Both the position numbers and the translations under genes were made by a program. This document shows positions 8,129 through 18,854 of a DNA stretch of 64,000 nt, one piece after another. Each line of letters begins with the position of its first letter. Within the stretch, counting starts at the first letter, position 1. Source of the DNA: Legionella cardiaca. Lineage in GTDB: Bacteria > Pseudomonadota > Gammaproteobacteria > Legionellales > Legionellaceae. The notes beneath the pieces were generated by a model. That model saw only the letters and a list, made by a program, of their open reading frames with translations, was not told where the DNA came from and did no database searches. Where the stretch lies: the NCBI RefSeq assembly GCF_029026145.1, contig NZ_CP119078.1, forward strand, positions 2,847,001 through 2,911,000, written 5' to 3'.

Positions 8129-9700
8129 ATGACAGGTAATCAACAACGTGCCGCCCTACAACGCCAAATCTGGGCTATTGCCAACGAGGTGCGTGGCTCA
8201 GTAGACGGCTGGGATTTCAAACAATATGTCCTCGGAACCCTGTTTTATCGCTTCATCAGCGAAAACTTTGCCCTTTATATTGAAGCAGATGACGATAATA
8301 TTCATTACGCCGAGCTTCGCGATGATGTTATCACGCCAGACATCAAAGACGATGCCATAAAAACTAAGGGCTACTTCATCTACCCCAGCCAGTTGTTTGC
8401 CAATGTTGCTAAAAACGCCAACAGCAACGAAAACCTGAACACCGATTTGGCCACGATTTTTTCTGCTATAGAAACCTCGGCCAATGGCTATCCCTCCGAA
8501 GGCGACATCAAAGGTCTGTTTGCCGACTTCGATACCACCAGTAACCGACTCGGTAATACCGTTAAAGACAAAAACAGTCGCTTAGCGGCGGTATTGAAAG
8601 GCGTAGCAGGTTTGGATTTTGGTCATGATTTTTATGAAAAAAGTGATGCCGCCCAGATTGACTTGTTCGGCGATGCTTACGAATTCCTGATTTCCAACTA
8701 TGCCGCAAATGCTGGTAAATCCGGTGGAGAATTCTTTACCCCACAGCACGTTTCCAAGCTGATTGCCCAGCTTGCCATGCACAAGCAAACCAGCGTCAAT
8801 AAAATTTATGACCCTGCCTGTGGTTCCGGCTCACTGCTGCTGCAAGCCAAAAAGCACTTCGACGCCCATATTATTGAAGAGGGCTTCTTCGGTCAGGAAA
8901 TCAACCATACCACCTATAACCTGGCACGGATGAACATGTTTTTGCACAACATCAATTACGATAAGTTCAATATACAGCTGGGCAATACCTTAATAGACCC
9001 ACACTTTCTTGATGACAAACCCTTTGATGCCATCGTCTCTAATCCGCCTTACTCGGTGAAGTGGATTGGCTCAGATGACCCAACCCTGATTAACGATGAT
9101 CGCTTTGCCCCAGCGGGTGTATTAGCGCCCAAGTCCAAAGCTGACTTTGCCTTTGTGCTGCATGCACTCAGTTACCTATCCAGTAAAGGCCGTGCCGCCA
9201 TAGTCTGCTTCCCCGGTATTTTTTACCGTGGCGGTGCCGAACAAAAAATCCGCCAGTATCTGGTGGATAACAACTATGTGGAAACGATCATTTCACTCGC
9301 ACCCAACCTGTTTTTTGGCACCACTATTGCGGTGAATATTCTGGTGTTGTCCAAACATAAAACTGATACCTCCACCCAATTTATTGACGCCAGTGGTTTA
9401 TTTAAAAAAGAAACCAATACCAACACGCTTACCCATGAGCACATCGAACAAATCATGCAGGTATTTGATAGCAAAGCAAATGTGGAGCACTTCGCCCAGT
9501 CCATACCTTTTGAAACCATAGCTGCCAACGACTACAACCTGTCGGTGAGCAGTTATGTGGAGGCTAAAGATAACCGCGAAGTGGTGGACATTACCCAGCT
9601 CAATGCCGAGATTAAAAATACTGTTGCTAAGATCAACCAGCTACGTAACGATATTGATGCCATTATTGCAGAAATCGAAGGCGAAGAGGTTCGGGCATGA
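8129..9700 (+). CDS. hsdM: Type I restriction system methyltransferase HsdM
   Basis: The 523-residue N6-adenine methyltransferase is the M subunit of a type I system, which protects host DNA and together with HsdS forms the M2S1 core. Seen: an N-terminal helical HsdM_N region ([20 protein letters not shown]), the SAM-binding motif [10 protein letters not shown] at residue 228, and the catalytic motif IV NPPY at residues 305-308. The length matches the EcoR124I-type (IC) subunit. Its stop overlaps the hsdS start by four bases (ATGA), which indicates translational coupling. Base composition is more GC-rich than most of the window, consistent with acquisition by transfer. Confidence 0.95.
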   Translation: MTGNQQRAALQRQIWAIANEVRGSVDGWDFKQYVLGTLFYRFISENFALYIEADDDNIHYAELRDDVITPDIKDDAIKTKGYFIYPSQLFANVAKNANSNENLNTDLATIFSAIETSANGYPSEGDIKGLFADFDTTSNRLGNTVKDKNSRLAAVLKGVAGLDFGHDFYEKSDAAQIDLFGDAYEFLISNYAANAGKSGGEFFTPQHVSKLIAQLAMHKQTSVNKIYDPACGSGSLLLQAKKHFDAHIIEEGFFGQEINHTTYNLARMNMFLHNINYDKFNIQLGNTLIDPHFLDDKPFDAIVSNPPYSVKWIGSDDPTLINDDRFAPAGVLAPKSKADFAFVLHALSYLSSKGRAAIVCFPGIFYRGGAEQKIRQYLVDNNYVETIISLAPNLFFGTTIAVNILVLSKHKTDTSTQFIDASGLFKKETNTNTLTHEHIEQIMQVFDSKANVEHFAQSIPFETIAANDYNLSVSSYVEAKDNREVVDITQLNAEIKNTVAKINQLRNDIDAIIAEIEGEEVRA

Positions 9701-10902
9701 GCGATATGAGTTATATAAAAAAACTGCTCGATGGGGTTGAGGTGGAGTGGAAGGCGCTGGGAGAAGTTGGCGAATTCATACGTGGTAATGGTTTGCAAAA
9801 AAAAGACTTCATTGAAACTGGATTTCCTGCCATACATTATGGGCAAATTCATACTAAATACAATTTGACAGCCGACGAGACTTTTACTTATGTATCAGAA
9901 GAGTTAGCGAAAAAATTAAGAAAAGCGAACAGGAATGACCTTTTGCTTGCGACAACGTCAGAAAATGATGAGGACGTTGTGAAGCCTCTCGCATGGTTGG
10001 GAAGGCAAGCCGCAATTTCTGGTGATATGATGCTATTTCGACATGAACAAAACGTTAAGTATTTAGCGCACTATTTTCTAACGGAAGGATTTCAAGCCCA
10101 GAAAAGAAAATATATATCTGGGGCGAAGGTTCGCAGAGTTTCTAGCGGTGATCTGGCTAAAATAATCGTGCCCATCCCCTGCCCAGAAAACCCCAAAAAA
10201 TCGCTAGAAATTCAAGCAGAAATAGTCCGCATTTTGGACGCCTTTACCGAGCTAACCGCCGAGCTAACCGCCGAGCTTAATGCCCGCAAAAAACAATACA
10301 ACTACTATCGCGACCAGTTATTGAGTTTTGATGAAGGGGAAGTTGAGTGGAAGACGTTAGGGGAACTGGCGGAGAATCTTGATTCGATGCGGAAACCAGT
10401 AACGAGTGGATTACGAGAAGTTGGTGAAATTCCATATTACGGCGCATCTGGAATTGTTGACTATGTAAAAGACTATATTTTTGATGGTGACTTCTTACTT
10501 GTTTCAGAAGATGGCGCAAATTTGCTGGCAAGGAGTACGCCAATAGCATTTAGTGTTAGCGGCAAAAGTTGGGTAAATAACCACGCTCATATACTAAAAT
10601 TCAATACTTATGTTGAGCGTCGGTATGTTGAATATTATCTAAATAGTATCGACTTAACACCATACATCTCGGGGGCAGCTCAACCAAAGTTAAATCAGAA
10701 GAACTTAAACAGCATTAAAATTCCAAATCCTTCACCTGAAGAAAAAGCACACATCGTCGCCACCTTGGATAAATTCGACGCTCTAACCAACTCTATCAGC
10801 GAAGGCTTGCCGCGCGAAATTGCATTGCGCCAGAAGCAATATGAATATTACCGCGATTTGTTGTTGAGTTTCCCGAAACCGGAGTGTGAGGCAGCGGACT
10901 GA
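9697..10902 (+). CDS. hsdS: Type I restriction system specificity subunit HsdS
   Basis: The 401-residue product has two target recognition domains (about residues 10-180 and 205-380), each followed by a conserved helical spacer: [16 protein letters not shown] in the centre and [16 protein letters not shown] at the end. [10 protein letters not shown] at the start is echoed by [10 protein letters not shown] after the central spacer, the usual circular repeat. The central spacer begins with the TAEL repeats known from type IC proteins such as EcoR124I. The two recognition domains fix a bipartite DNA target that cannot be predicted by eye. They are more AT-rich than the spacers, as expected for exchanged domains. 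Confidence 0.93.
   Translation: MSDMSYIKKLLDGVEVEWKALGEVGEFIRGNGLQKKDFIETGFPAIHYGQIHTKYNLTADETFTYVSEELAKKLRKANRNDLLLATTSENDEDVVKPLAWLGRQAAISGDMMLFRHEQNVKYLAHYFLTEGFQAQKRKYISGAKVRRVSSGDLAKIIVPIPCPENPKKSLEIQAEIVRILDAFTELTAELTAELNARKKQYNYYRDQLLSFDEGEVEWKTLGELAENLDSMRKPVTSGLREVGEIPYYGASGIVDYVKDYIFDGDFLLVSEDGANLLARSTPIAFSVSGKSWVNNHAHILKFNTYVERRYVEYYLNSIDLTPYISGAAQPKLNQKNLNSIKIPNPSPEEKAHIVATLDKFDALTNSISEGLPREIALRQKQYEYYRDLLLSFPKPECEAAD
10249..10272 (+). repeat. Two 12-bp TAEL-coding repeats in hsdS
   Basis: The unit gagctaaccgcc occurs twice in tandem and is followed by a third partial gagctt, encoding [10 protein letters not shown] from residue 185. In EcoR124I-family HsdS, gain or loss of one such unit changes the spacer length and hence the spacing between the two half-sites of the recognition sequence. 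Confidence 0.9.
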
Positions 10903-10903
10903 T

Positions 10904-12121
10904 ATGGGCCAGACACTAAGGGAAATAGCACAGCAACTAAAAAACGCCAATAAAAAAGTGCAGTTGATCTATGCTTTTAATGGTACGGGTAAAACACGCC
11001 TTTCGCGAGCCTTTAAGGAACTAATTGCACCAAAAAATAATAGCGAGGAGGGAAGTGAGGAAATAGATCAACCTGAGTCGTCACGCAATAAAATACTCTA
11101 CTACAACGCCTTTACGGAAGACTTGTTTTATTGGGATAATGATTTAGAAAGTGATGCTGAACCCAAGCTAAAAATTCAGCCCAACTCATTTACCGACTGG
11201 ATTCTAAAAGAACAAGGACAAGATCGAAATATCATTGCCAATTTTCAGCGTTATACAAATGACAAGCTTACTCCTCGCTTTAATGAAGAATATAAAAATC
11301 AAGACAAAGATGGAAAAGAGGTTACAGTAAAAGCGTTTTCAGAAGTGACTTTCTCCTTTGAACGGGGTAACAATGAACACTTGGGCAACCTGAAAATATC
11401 CAAAGGTGAAGAAAGTAGCTTTATCTGGAGTATTTTCTATACTCTGATTGATCTAATAATTGAAGCGCTTAGCGAAGTCGATCTTGACTATCCCGAGCCT
11501 ACGCCATTTGATGAACTTAAGTATGTTTTTATTGATGATCCGGCAAGTTCACTGGATGAGAATCATTTGATTGAGCTTGCCGTCGATCTGGCTGAGCTTA
11601 TTAGAAGAAACCAATCTGAAGTTAAGTTCATCATCACAACCCACAACCCACTTTTTTATAATATATTACAGAATGAACTTGGAAGTGATGATAAAAATAC
11701 AGGTTATAAAGCTAAAAATTTCAAGAAATATCGCCTCGTAAAGAATGAGGATGGACTATCAAAGCTTGAAGAACAACCTGATGACTCGTCTTTTTCTTAT
11801 CACTTGCACCTAAAATCAGAATTAGAAAAAGCCCTCAATAGCAATCAGTTAAGTAAATATCATTTCAATTACCTGCGGAACATTTTGGAAAAAACGACTA
11901 TTTTTCTTGGATTCAAACGGTGGGGCGAGCTGCTGCCTCAATCGAATACAGGGGAAGCTAACCTTTACGAAGCAAGAATAATGAACTTGCGTAGTCATTC
12001 AAAGTACGCAGGTGAAGAGGTGAAAGAACTTAACGAACAAGAGAAAATTGTTTTAAGTCGTTTAATTAAGCACTTGGATAAAATTTATAAGCCTGACCTA
12101 AAAGATGTCGCTGAAGGCTAG
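10904..12121 (+). CDS. prrC: Anticodon nuclease PrrC
   Basis: The 405-residue product is strongly PrrC-like throughout. PrrC is a latent tRNA-Lys anticodon nuclease held silent by a type IC restriction complex and released when a phage inhibits restriction. Seen: Walker A FNGTGKT at 25-31, the [18 protein letters not shown] block, ABC signature [11 protein letters not shown] at 166, Walker [14 protein letters not shown] at 207, and the C-terminal nuclease triad R325/E329 (LRNILEKT) and H365, matching R320/E324/H356 of E. coli PrrC. The ATG at 10904 is one base after the hsdS stop, and hsdR follows by ten bases. This is the hsdM-hsdS-prrC-hsdR order of the E. coli prr locus. No missing key residue was found. 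Confidence 0.93.
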   Translation: MGQTLREIAQQLKNANKKVQLIYAFNGTGKTRLSRAFKELIAPKNNSEEGSEEIDQPESSRNKILYYNAFTEDLFYWDNDLESDAEPKLKIQPNSFTDWILKEQGQDRNIIANFQRYTNDKLTPRFNEEYKNQDKDGKEVTVKAFSEVTFSFERGNNEHLGNLKISKGEESSFIWSIFYTLIDLIIEALSEVDLDYPEPTPFDELKYVFIDDPASSLDENHLIELAVDLAELIRRNQSEVKFIITTHNPLFYNILQNELGSDDKNTGYKAKNFKKYRLVKNEDGLSKLEEQPDDSSFSYHLHLKSELEKALNSNQLSKYHFNYLRNILEKTTIFLGFKRWGELLPQSNTGEANLYEARIMNLRSHSKYAGEEVKELNEQEKIVLSRLIKHLDKIYKPDLKDVAEG

Positions 12122-12131
12122 AGGAAGAATC

Positions 12132-15100
12132 ATGACCCACTACAAACCTATCGCAGAATCAAACCACTTTATCGTTCTGGATAAATATCAAAAAGAATGG
12201 AAAGTGAGCGAAGGCTACCAAAGCGAAGAGGCCTTAGAGCGCGAATTGATTCAGGATTTGCAAAATCAAGGCTATGAGTATCTGACTAGTTTAAATAACC
12301 CTCAGTCCATGCTCGCTAATGTTCGGGTGCAATTAGAAGCGCTTAATAACGTGGTGTTTAGTGAGGGTGAGTGGCATCGTTTTGTGGAGACTTATCTGGA
12401 TAAGCCTAGTGACACCATCGTGGATAAAACCCGAAAAATCCACGATGACTATATTCACGACTTCGTTTTTGATGATGGCCGCATTAAAAATATCTCTCTG
12501 CTGGATAAAAATAACATCACCCGCAACAAAGTTCAGGTGATCAAGCAGTTTGAACAAACCGGTAGCCATGCCAACCGTTATGATGTAACTATTCTGGTGA
12601 ACGGATTACCGCTGGTACAAATCGAGATAAAAAAGCGAGGTGTTGCCATACGTGAAGCCTTTAACCAGGTACATCGTTATAGCAAAGAGAGCTTTAACAG
12701 CGAGAATTCGCTCTATAAGTACTTGCAGTTGTTTGTCATCTCAAACGGCACCGATAGTCGTTATTTTGCGAATACAACCCAGCGCAACAAAAACAGCTTC
12801 GATTTCACGATGAACTGGGCTAAAGCAGATAACAGCTTGATTAAAGACCTGAAAGACTTTACCGCCACTTTCTTTCAGAAGCACACTCTACTTAAAGTGT
12901 TGCTCCATTATTCCGTATTTGATGTGAGTGACACATTACTCGTTATGCGCCCCTACCAGATCGCTGCCACCGAGCGTATTTTGTGGAAGATTGAAAGCTC
13001 GTATCATGCCAAAAACTGGAGCAAACCCAATAGTGGTGGTTTTATCTGGCATACCACCGGCTCGGGTAAAACCTTAACCAGCTTTAAAGCCGCACGTTTG
13101 GCTTCAGAACTGCCATTTGTCGACAAAGTGTTTTTTGTGGTTGACCGAAAAGACCTTGACTACCAGACCATGAAAGAATACCAGCGCTTTTCACCCAATA
13201 GCGTGAACGGCTCAGACAGTACCGCAGGCTTAAAGCGTAATCTAGATAAAGATGATAATAAGATCATTGTCACCACTATCCAGAAGCTCAACAACTTGAT
13301 GAAAAGCGAAGGCGATCTACCCATCTACAATAAGCAAGTGGTGTTTATTTTTGATGAATGCCACCGCAGCCAGTTTGGTGAAGCCCAGAAAAACCTGAAC
13401 AAGAAGTTCAAAAAGTTCTTTCAGTTTGGCTTTACCGGTACGCCCATCTTCCCGCAAAACGCTTTAGGTGCGGAAACCACCGCCAGCGTTTTTGGTCGTG
13501 AATTGCATTCCTATGTGATTACCGACGCAATACGCGATGAGAAAGTGCTCAAGTTCAAGGTGGACTATAACGATGTGCGCCACAAATTTAAGGCTATTGA
13601 AATTGAACAAGATGAGAAAAAACTATCTGCCTCTGAAAACAAAGAGGCGCTGTTGCACCCAGAGCGTATTCGCGAAATTTCCCAGTACATTCTGAACAAT
13701 TACCGCCAGAAGACCCACCGATTGCAAATGAACGCCAAAGGCTTTAATGCCATATTCGCTGTGAGCAGTGTGGATGCAGCTAAGCTTTATTATGAGTCGC
13801 TGAACAAGTTACAAGCCGATCCTTTGTATAAATACAAGGACAAACCGCTGAAAATTGCCACCATATTTTCCTTTGCTGCCAATGAAGAACAGGATGCACT
13901 GGGTGAAATTCTGGATGAAAGCTTTGATGTATCAGCTATGAATAGCAGCGCCAAAGAGTTTTTAAACGCGGCGATAGGCGATTACAACACCTTTTTTAAA
14001 ACCAATTTCAGTGTCGATAGTAAAGGCTTCCAGAATTACTACCGTGATTTAGCCAAGCGGGTGAAAAACAAGGAAATCGATTTGCTGATAGTGGTGGGAA
14101 TGTTCCTTACCGGCTTTGATGCCCCTATGCTTAATACACTGTTTGTGGACAAAAACCTGCGTTACCATGGTTTGATACAAGCCTTTTCGCGCACCAATCG
14201 CATTTATGATGCCACCAAAACGTTCGGTAATATTGTTACATTTCGAGACTTGGAAAAGGCAACCGTGGATGCTATTACCCTATTTGGCGATAAACACACT
14301 AAAAATGTGGTGCTAGAAAAAAGCTACAAAGAATACATGGAAGGCTTTACCGATGTGGTGACGGGTGAAGCCAGACGCGGTTTTATGGATGTGGTAAGAG
14401 AGCTAGAACAACGTTTTCCTGACCCAAGTGCCATTGAAAAAGAGTCTGATAAAAAAGATTTTGCCAAACTTTTTGGGGAATACCTGCATGTAGAGAACGT
14501 GCTGCAAAACTATGATGAGTTTGCCAGCCTTAGAGCGCTGCAAACCCTTGACCTGAATAGCCCAGAGGCGGTAGAAGCGTTTAAAGCGGAACATTATTTG
14601 GATGATGAAAAACTGGCTGAGTTACAATCCATACGCCTGCCAGCTGAGCGAAAGATTCAGGATTACCGTTCTACCTATAACGACATTCGGGATTGGCAGC
14701 GCCGACAAAAATTAGCTGAAGAGAAAGAAAAATCAACCATTGACTGGAATGACGTAGTGTTCGAGATAGACCTGCTGAAATCCCAAGAGATCAACCTCGA
14801 TTATATTCTGGAACTGATTTTTGAGCACAACAAGAAAACCAAAAACAAAGCCGAGTTGGTTGACGAAGTGCGCCGGGTGATCCGCGCTAGCCTCGGCAAC
14901 CGCGCTAAAGAAAGCTTAATCGTGGATTTTATCAATCAAACCGACCTGGATCAGATTGGCGAAAAGTCCGGCGTGATCGAAGCGTTTTTTTCCTATGCCC
15001 AAGCTGAGCAGCAACGAGAAGCCGATGAGCTAATAAATGCAGAAAACCTGAATGCCGAAGAAGCCCGACGCTATATCGCCTCTTCACTCAAACGGGAGTA

Positions 15101-15245
15101 CGCCAGTGACAAAGGCACAGAACTTAATGCCATTCTGCCTAAGATGAGTCCATTAAATCCGCAATATCTCACCAAGAAACAGAGTGTATTTCAAAAGATC
15201 GCCGCGTTTGTTGAAAAGTTCAAAGGAGTGGGCGGAAAAGTTTAG
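12132..15245 (+). CDS. hsdR: Type I restriction system motor/nuclease HsdR
   Basis: The 1037-residue restriction subunit translocates and cuts unmodified DNA. Start: ATG 12132 after GAGGA; a longer frame would overlap prrC. Seen: the PD-(D/E)xK nuclease residues D151, E165 and K167 (in VQIEIKKRG), the same numbers as in EcoR124I HsdR; Walker A TTGSGKT with K313; DECHR at 408; FGFTGTP; and the later helicase motifs [16 protein letters not shown] and FSRTNR. A C-terminal helical domain binds the methyltransferase. The length is close to that of the EcoR124I subunit. All key residues are present, so the system looks active. Confidence 0.95.
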   Translation: MTHYKPIAESNHFIVLDKYQKEWKVSEGYQSEEALERELIQDLQNQGYEYLTSLNNPQSMLANVRVQLEALNNVVFSEGEWHRFVETYLDKPSDTIVDKTRKIHDDYIHDFVFDDGRIKNISLLDKNNITRNKVQVIKQFEQTGSHANRYDVTILVNGLPLVQIEIKKRGVAIREAFNQVHRYSKESFNSENSLYKYLQLFVISNGTDSRYFANTTQRNKNSFDFTMNWAKADNSLIKDLKDFTATFFQKHTLLKVLLHYSVFDVSDTLLVMRPYQIAATERILWKIESSYHAKNWSKPNSGGFIWHTTGSGKTLTSFKAARLASELPFVDKVFFVVDRKDLDYQTMKEYQRFSPNSVNGSDSTAGLKRNLDKDDNKIIVTTIQKLNNLMKSEGDLPIYNKQVVFIFDECHRSQFGEAQKNLNKKFKKFFQFGFTGTPIFPQNALGAETTASVFGRELHSYVITDAIRDEKVLKFKVDYNDVRHKFKAIEIEQDEKKLSASENKEALLHPERIREISQYILNNYRQKTHRLQMNAKGFNAIFAVSSVDAAKLYYESLNKLQADPLYKYKDKPLKIATIFSFAANEEQDALGEILDESFDVSAMNSSAKEFLNAAIGDYNTFFKTNFSVDSKGFQNYYRDLAKRVKNKEIDLLIVVGMFLTGFDAPMLNTLFVDKNLRYHGLIQAFSRTNRIYDATKTFGNIVTFRDLEKATVDAITLFGDKHTKNVVLEKSYKEYMEGFTDVVTGEARRGFMDVVRELEQRFPDPSAIEKESDKKDFAKLFGEYLHVENVLQNYDEFASLRALQTLDLNSPEAVEAFKAEHYLDDEKLAELQSIRLPAERKIQDYRSTYNDIRDWQRRQKLAEEKEKSTIDWNDVVFEIDLLKSQEINLDYILELIFEHNKKTKNKAELVDEVRRVIRASLGNRAKESLIVDFINQTDLDQIGEKSGVIEAFFSYAQAEQQREADELINAENLNAEEARRYIASSLKREYASDKGTELNAILPKMSPLNPQYLTKKQSVFQKIAAFVEKFKGVGGKV

Positions 15246-15537
15246 TAAAGAAACTAAGCAGTACTTATTATCGAGTCCAAAGCACGAGTCGAAATGTCGT
15301 TTGCTAATATAATCAAATAAATGACATTTTCTACAAGGCAGCCCAAAGTGACTAAATTCTCCTAAAATTTTGGGCAGATATTGGGTACTTTTTCAAAAAT
15401 TTTGGGCATATTCTGGGTGATTTTTGAGCCAGCAGAAAACCACGAAAGACAACCCTATCAACCAAAAAATGGGATTTAACTTGTTGATCTACAAGGGTTT
15501 ATGATGGTCATTGGTGGTCAGGAATGGTTTTTATAAT
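15246..15537. other. Intergenic junction between hsdR and tmRNA with short direct repeat
   Basis: No gene is seen. An imperfect tandem repeat of about 30 bases lies at 15364-15393 and 15395-15425 (core aaaattttgggca followed by t(t/c)(t)gggt and a T run). This is the right-hand side of the restriction island next to the 3' end of the tmRNA gene, so an attachment-site remnant could lie here, but I did not find a clear duplicate of the tmRNA 3' end at the left side of the island. Confidence 0.5.
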
Positions 15538-15926
15538 TGGTGGAGGCGGCGGGAATTGAACCCGCGTCCGCAAATCCTCTGCCGTCAGCTCTACATGCGT
15601 AGCCTTGTCTATTAAGTTAACCGTGGCCTCTCCGACAGGCAGGATCGAACACGGCGATTCCCTTAGTTTAACACCTTAACTCGGGACGGGCTAAGATGCG
15701 AGCTTATCTCTTATGACCGTTGATTCGATACCGATAAGCGGGCTCGGTCAACGGGGCGCTGGTTTTATGGCAGCGCACGATTGGTAACTATCAAAGCTTA
15801 CGCAGCGATAGCACCAGCAAAGTTTTCATCGTTTGCATTTATATTTAATGAGTCTGATTTACGAGAGTTCTCATTCTCGGCATGCACCTCAGGTTTCGCA
15901 ACCCACGTCGAAGCCAGGTCGCCCCC
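15538..15926 (-). ncRNA. ssrA: Transfer-messenger RNA (ssrA)
   Basis: About 389 bases. The 5' end GGGGGCG pairs with the 3' end CGCCUCC followed by ACCA, the alanyl-tRNA-like acceptor. The 5' region continues GACCUGGCUUCGACGUGGG, as in other tmRNAs, and the T-arm is seen near 15548-15570. The tag reading frame at 15798-15836 encodes ANDENFAGAIAA followed by TAA. tmRNA with SmpB rescues stalled ribosomes and tags the product for proteolysis. The CCA is encoded. The 3' end faces the restriction island. Confidence 0.95.
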
Positions 15927-15943
15927 TTTGCTGTACAATTTTA

Positions 15944-15949
15944 ATTATA
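15944..15949 (-). promoter_or_regulatory. -10 box of the tmRNA promoter
   Basis: A perfect TATAAT on the minus strand lies 17 bases upstream of the mature tmRNA 5' end. The only good -35-like sequence (TTGACT) is too close, so the -35 box is unclear. Confidence 0.5.
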
Positions 15950-15989
15950 ACACAAGTCTAGTCAAGCGGTATGATCTCACGCTGTATTT

Positions 15990-16658
15990 TTATTGAGTTT
16001 TACATTGGCTATCAGTGCAACTTACCAAGGGTAGAACTTCTATTACTTTGGCTAACCACCGATTATCGTCAGCACGACTTAGCGTATTTACTCGACCATA
16101 AAGCTTACTATTCGTTTTGCAATGAATAAGATTTGCCAATTTCTCATTACAATTTAATAAGAAATACTCCCGTCCACTTGAAACCGTTTTTACATGATTA
16201 GCACTTAGCAATTTGCCAAAGGGTTGCTCGCTATGCAAAACCCCTGTAATTACTTTTTGCGGTAATGCTTTAAAATTCATGGTGATTAGCGCAATCTCGA
16301 CCACCACTGCTTCCTTTTTTGCACGTGCAATTTCAATATTGTTACGTTTTTTATTGCTGTCCATAAGCATTAAAATACCGCGCGAATAGGTATGATTTAA
16401 TTCATTTTCTTGTTTGTAAATTACCTTGATTTGCGCTTGACGCTGATAATATTTTTCTAAACCGAATGTCATTAGGGGCTGGGTTAATAAAAAATCAAAT
16501 GGCTTTGGTAACCTTGCTTCAGCAATTTTTACCAGCTTGTTTTCACCAAAAACTTTTAAAAACTGATTAGAACCAGCAAGCGCAACAGCCGCAGTTGCAA
16601 GATTTAAACAAGCGCAGTAAATGCTAAGCATTAATAGAATTTTTTTACGAAGTAACAT
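15990..16658 (-). CDS. Exported chorismate-lyase-like protein
   Basis: The 222-residue product has an N-terminal signal peptide (MLLRKKILLMLSIYCACLNLATA) and GGAGTTA before the ATG. The body resembles the UbiC/chorismate pyruvate-lyase-like fold: an early FLLTQPLMTFGLEKYY segment, a central LPQKVITGVL..EQPFGKLL segment corresponding to the P.G.iL core, and a late YGR...(N)RWLAKVIEVLP segment. A periplasmic lyase-like protein is unusual because UbiC is cytosolic, so the fold may serve another ligand. Assignment is by pattern only. The C-terminus (VSCTDSQCKTQ) has two cysteines. It lies downstream of prlC on the same strand, 52 bases away, and may be cotranscribed. Confidence 0.45.
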   Translation of the reverse strand: MLLRKKILLMLSIYCACLNLATAAVALAGSNQFLKVFGENKLVKIAEARLPKPFDFLLTQPLMTFGLEKYYQRQAQIKVIYKQENELNHTYSRGILMLMDSNKKRNNIEIARAKKEAVVVEIALITMNFKALPQKVITGVLHSEQPFGKLLSANHVKTVSSGREYFLLNCNEKLANLIHCKTNSKLYGRVNTLSRADDNRWLAKVIEVLPLVSCTDSQCKTQ

Positions 16659-16710
16659 GTTAACTCCGAGAGTGCACTTTAAGGCATAACCCTGTTATGC
16701 CTTAATTTTT

Positions 16711-18717
16711 TTAGCTTTTAATGCCGTTATGTCGCAATAAAGCGTCTACTGTAGCGGGTCGACCACGAAAAGCCTGGTAGGCGTCAGCTGCTTTTTTAGA
16801 ACCACCAACTTCCAGGATAGTATGTAAGAAATCACGCCCTGCCTTTGGCGAAAAAATACCTTCTTCTTCAAAACGAGAATAGGCATCGCTGGAAAGTACT
16901 TCTGCCCATTTGTAACTGTAGTAACCTGCAGCATAACCTCCACCAAAAATGTGAGAAAAACTATGTTGGAAGCGATTATAATCAACAAGCGGCACAACCG
17001 TTGTTTGTTTACGTACTTCTGCTAGCGTTTTGGCAACAAAATCTTTTTGCTCAGAGGAAAACTCTTGGTGAATACGAAAATCAAAAATTGAAAATTCTAA
17101 TTGCCGCATCATTGCCATCGCCGATTGAAAGTTTTTAGCAGCCAGTAATTTTTCAAATAGCTTTTTGGGTAATGGCTCTTTGGTATCCACATGCTCTGCC
17201 AGCAAAGCCAAGGCTTCCTCTTCCCAACACCAGTTTTCAAAAAATTGGCTAGGTAACTCCACGGCATCCCATTCAACACCATGAATACCGGAAACACTTA
17301 AATAGTTCACTTGCGTTAGAACATGGTGTAAACAATGGCCAAACTCATGGAATAATGTGAGCACTTCATCATGAGATAAAGTGGCGGTCTTGTTAGCGGC
17401 AGGCTTGGCGAAGTTACAAGTCAGCGTGGCGACAGGTAATTGCAAAGATCCATCGGCCAATTGCCAACGGCTTTGGCAAGAGTCCATCCAGGCTCCACCG
17501 CGCTTGTGGGGTCTGGCAAACAAATCGACATAAATATGTCCACGAACATTATTCTCTTCATCGAGGATGCAATAACACTTAACATCGGGATGCCAAACAT
17601 CAACCCCTTTCACTTCGTTCATCGTCATCCCATAAAGCTTTTTCACAATGGCAAACAGACCAGGCATGACTTTAGTGAGTGGAAAATAAGGACGTAATTC
17701 TTCCTGAGAAATGGCATAACGTGCTTGCCTTTTTTTCTCTGACATATAAGCAACATCCCAAGGTGCCAGTTTACTAATGTTATGCTCTTTCGATGCGAAT
17801 TCTTGTAATTTTTTAAATTCTTCGGTTGCCTGACCGTGCGCCCGCCAAGATAAATCATTAAGAAAGTTTCGCACTTGCCCAGTTGACTCAGCCATCTTTG
17901 TCGCTAAAGATAATTCCGCATAATTGGCAAAACCTAATAAATTCGCCTTTTCATGACGTAGCTCAAGCATTTCATTAATGACTTGCGTATTATCAAATTT
18001 GCCAGCACTTGGCCCTTGCTCCGAAGCACGAGTCACATAGGCATGATACATTTCTTCACGTAAAGTACGATCATCTGCATAGGTAATAATCGCAACATAG
18101 CAAGGGAACTCCAGATTAAACACCCAACCTGCCACTTTTTTTTCTGCAGCTAATTCACGAGCGGTATGCACTGCGTGTTCAGGTAAGCCTTTTAATCGCT
18201 CTTCGTCGGTAATATGAATACTAAATGCCTGTGTGGCATCCAATACATTATTTTCAAATTGATTCGATAAGGCAGATAAACGGGTTTGAATGGCTTCAAA
18301 GCGCTCTTTTTTCTCTTTTGATAGAGCAACGCCTGATAATTCAAAATCACGCAGCGTATCATCAATTATTTTTTGTTGTGCATCGTTTAATTCTTTTTTA
18401 TCCAGCGATTTAATGGCTTCATAGAGCTGCTCGTTGTGACCAATAGCCGCCTCATAAGCTGACAACCTGGGCAAGCAGGCCTGATAACAATCACGCAAAG
18501 CCTTTGAATTTACCACTGCATGTAAATGGGACAGCGGCGACCAAAACCGCTCTAATTCATCATCGTATTTTTCAAGATGCGTCATTAGATTATCCCAGGT
18601 ATAAGGCTTAGGATGGGTCAGGATTTTGCTAATTTCTTCTAAATGAGCCTGTAACATTGTTTCCAGGTTTTTTTCGAAACTAGCAATATCAATCGTTGAG
18701 AATGAAGGTAACGTCAT
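16711..18717 (-). CDS. prlC: Oligopeptidase A, M3 family
   Basis: The 668-residue cytosolic zinc metallopeptidase degrades short peptides, including cleaved signal peptides. The zinc motif HEFGH is at 457-461, followed by the family's downstream ligand region (GVEWDAVELPSQFFENW). The length is close to E. coli OpdA (680). The C-terminal AGYYSYKWAEVLSSDAYSRF block is characteristic. The gene is followed on the same strand by the exported protein ending at 15990. Confidence 0.95.
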   Translation of the reverse strand: MTLPSFSTIDIASFEKNLETMLQAHLEEISKILTHPKPYTWDNLMTHLEKYDDELERFWSPLSHLHAVVNSKALRDCYQACLPRLSAYEAAIGHNEQLYEAIKSLDKKELNDAQQKIIDDTLRDFELSGVALSKEKKERFEAIQTRLSALSNQFENNVLDATQAFSIHITDEERLKGLPEHAVHTARELAAEKKVAGWVFNLEFPCYVAIITYADDRTLREEMYHAYVTRASEQGPSAGKFDNTQVINEMLELRHEKANLLGFANYAELSLATKMAESTGQVRNFLNDLSWRAHGQATEEFKKLQEFASKEHNISKLAPWDVAYMSEKKRQARYAISQEELRPYFPLTKVMPGLFAIVKKLYGMTMNEVKGVDVWHPDVKCYCILDEENNVRGHIYVDLFARPHKRGGAWMDSCQSRWQLADGSLQLPVATLTCNFAKPAANKTATLSHDEVLTLFHEFGHCLHHVLTQVNYLSVSGIHGVEWDAVELPSQFFENWCWEEEALALLAEHVDTKEPLPKKLFEKLLAAKNFQSAMAMMRQLEFSIFDFRIHQEFSSEQKDFVAKTLAEVRKQTTVVPLVDYNRFQHSFSHIFGGGYAAGYYSYKWAEVLSSDAYSRFEEEGIFSPKAGRDFLHTILEVGGSKKAADAYQAFRGRPATVDALLRHNGIKS

Positions 18718-18854
18718 TAATTAATGCTCCCAATGCAAATTTACTAGCATAGCATTGAATCAATCACTGCTCCATGCATGACATTGTGCCTGTTGCAGGA
18801 GGCTCTTCGCTATACTCAGGTGACAGATTATTTTATTTTCCATTCTACGCAGGA

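Noticed and set aside
9555..9740. 61-codon frame across the hsdM-hsdS junction
   Set aside because: It is a shadow in another frame of two well-supported genes.
15781..15996. Plus-strand 71-codon frame
   Set aside because: It lies antisense to the tmRNA gene, whose structure explains the sequence.
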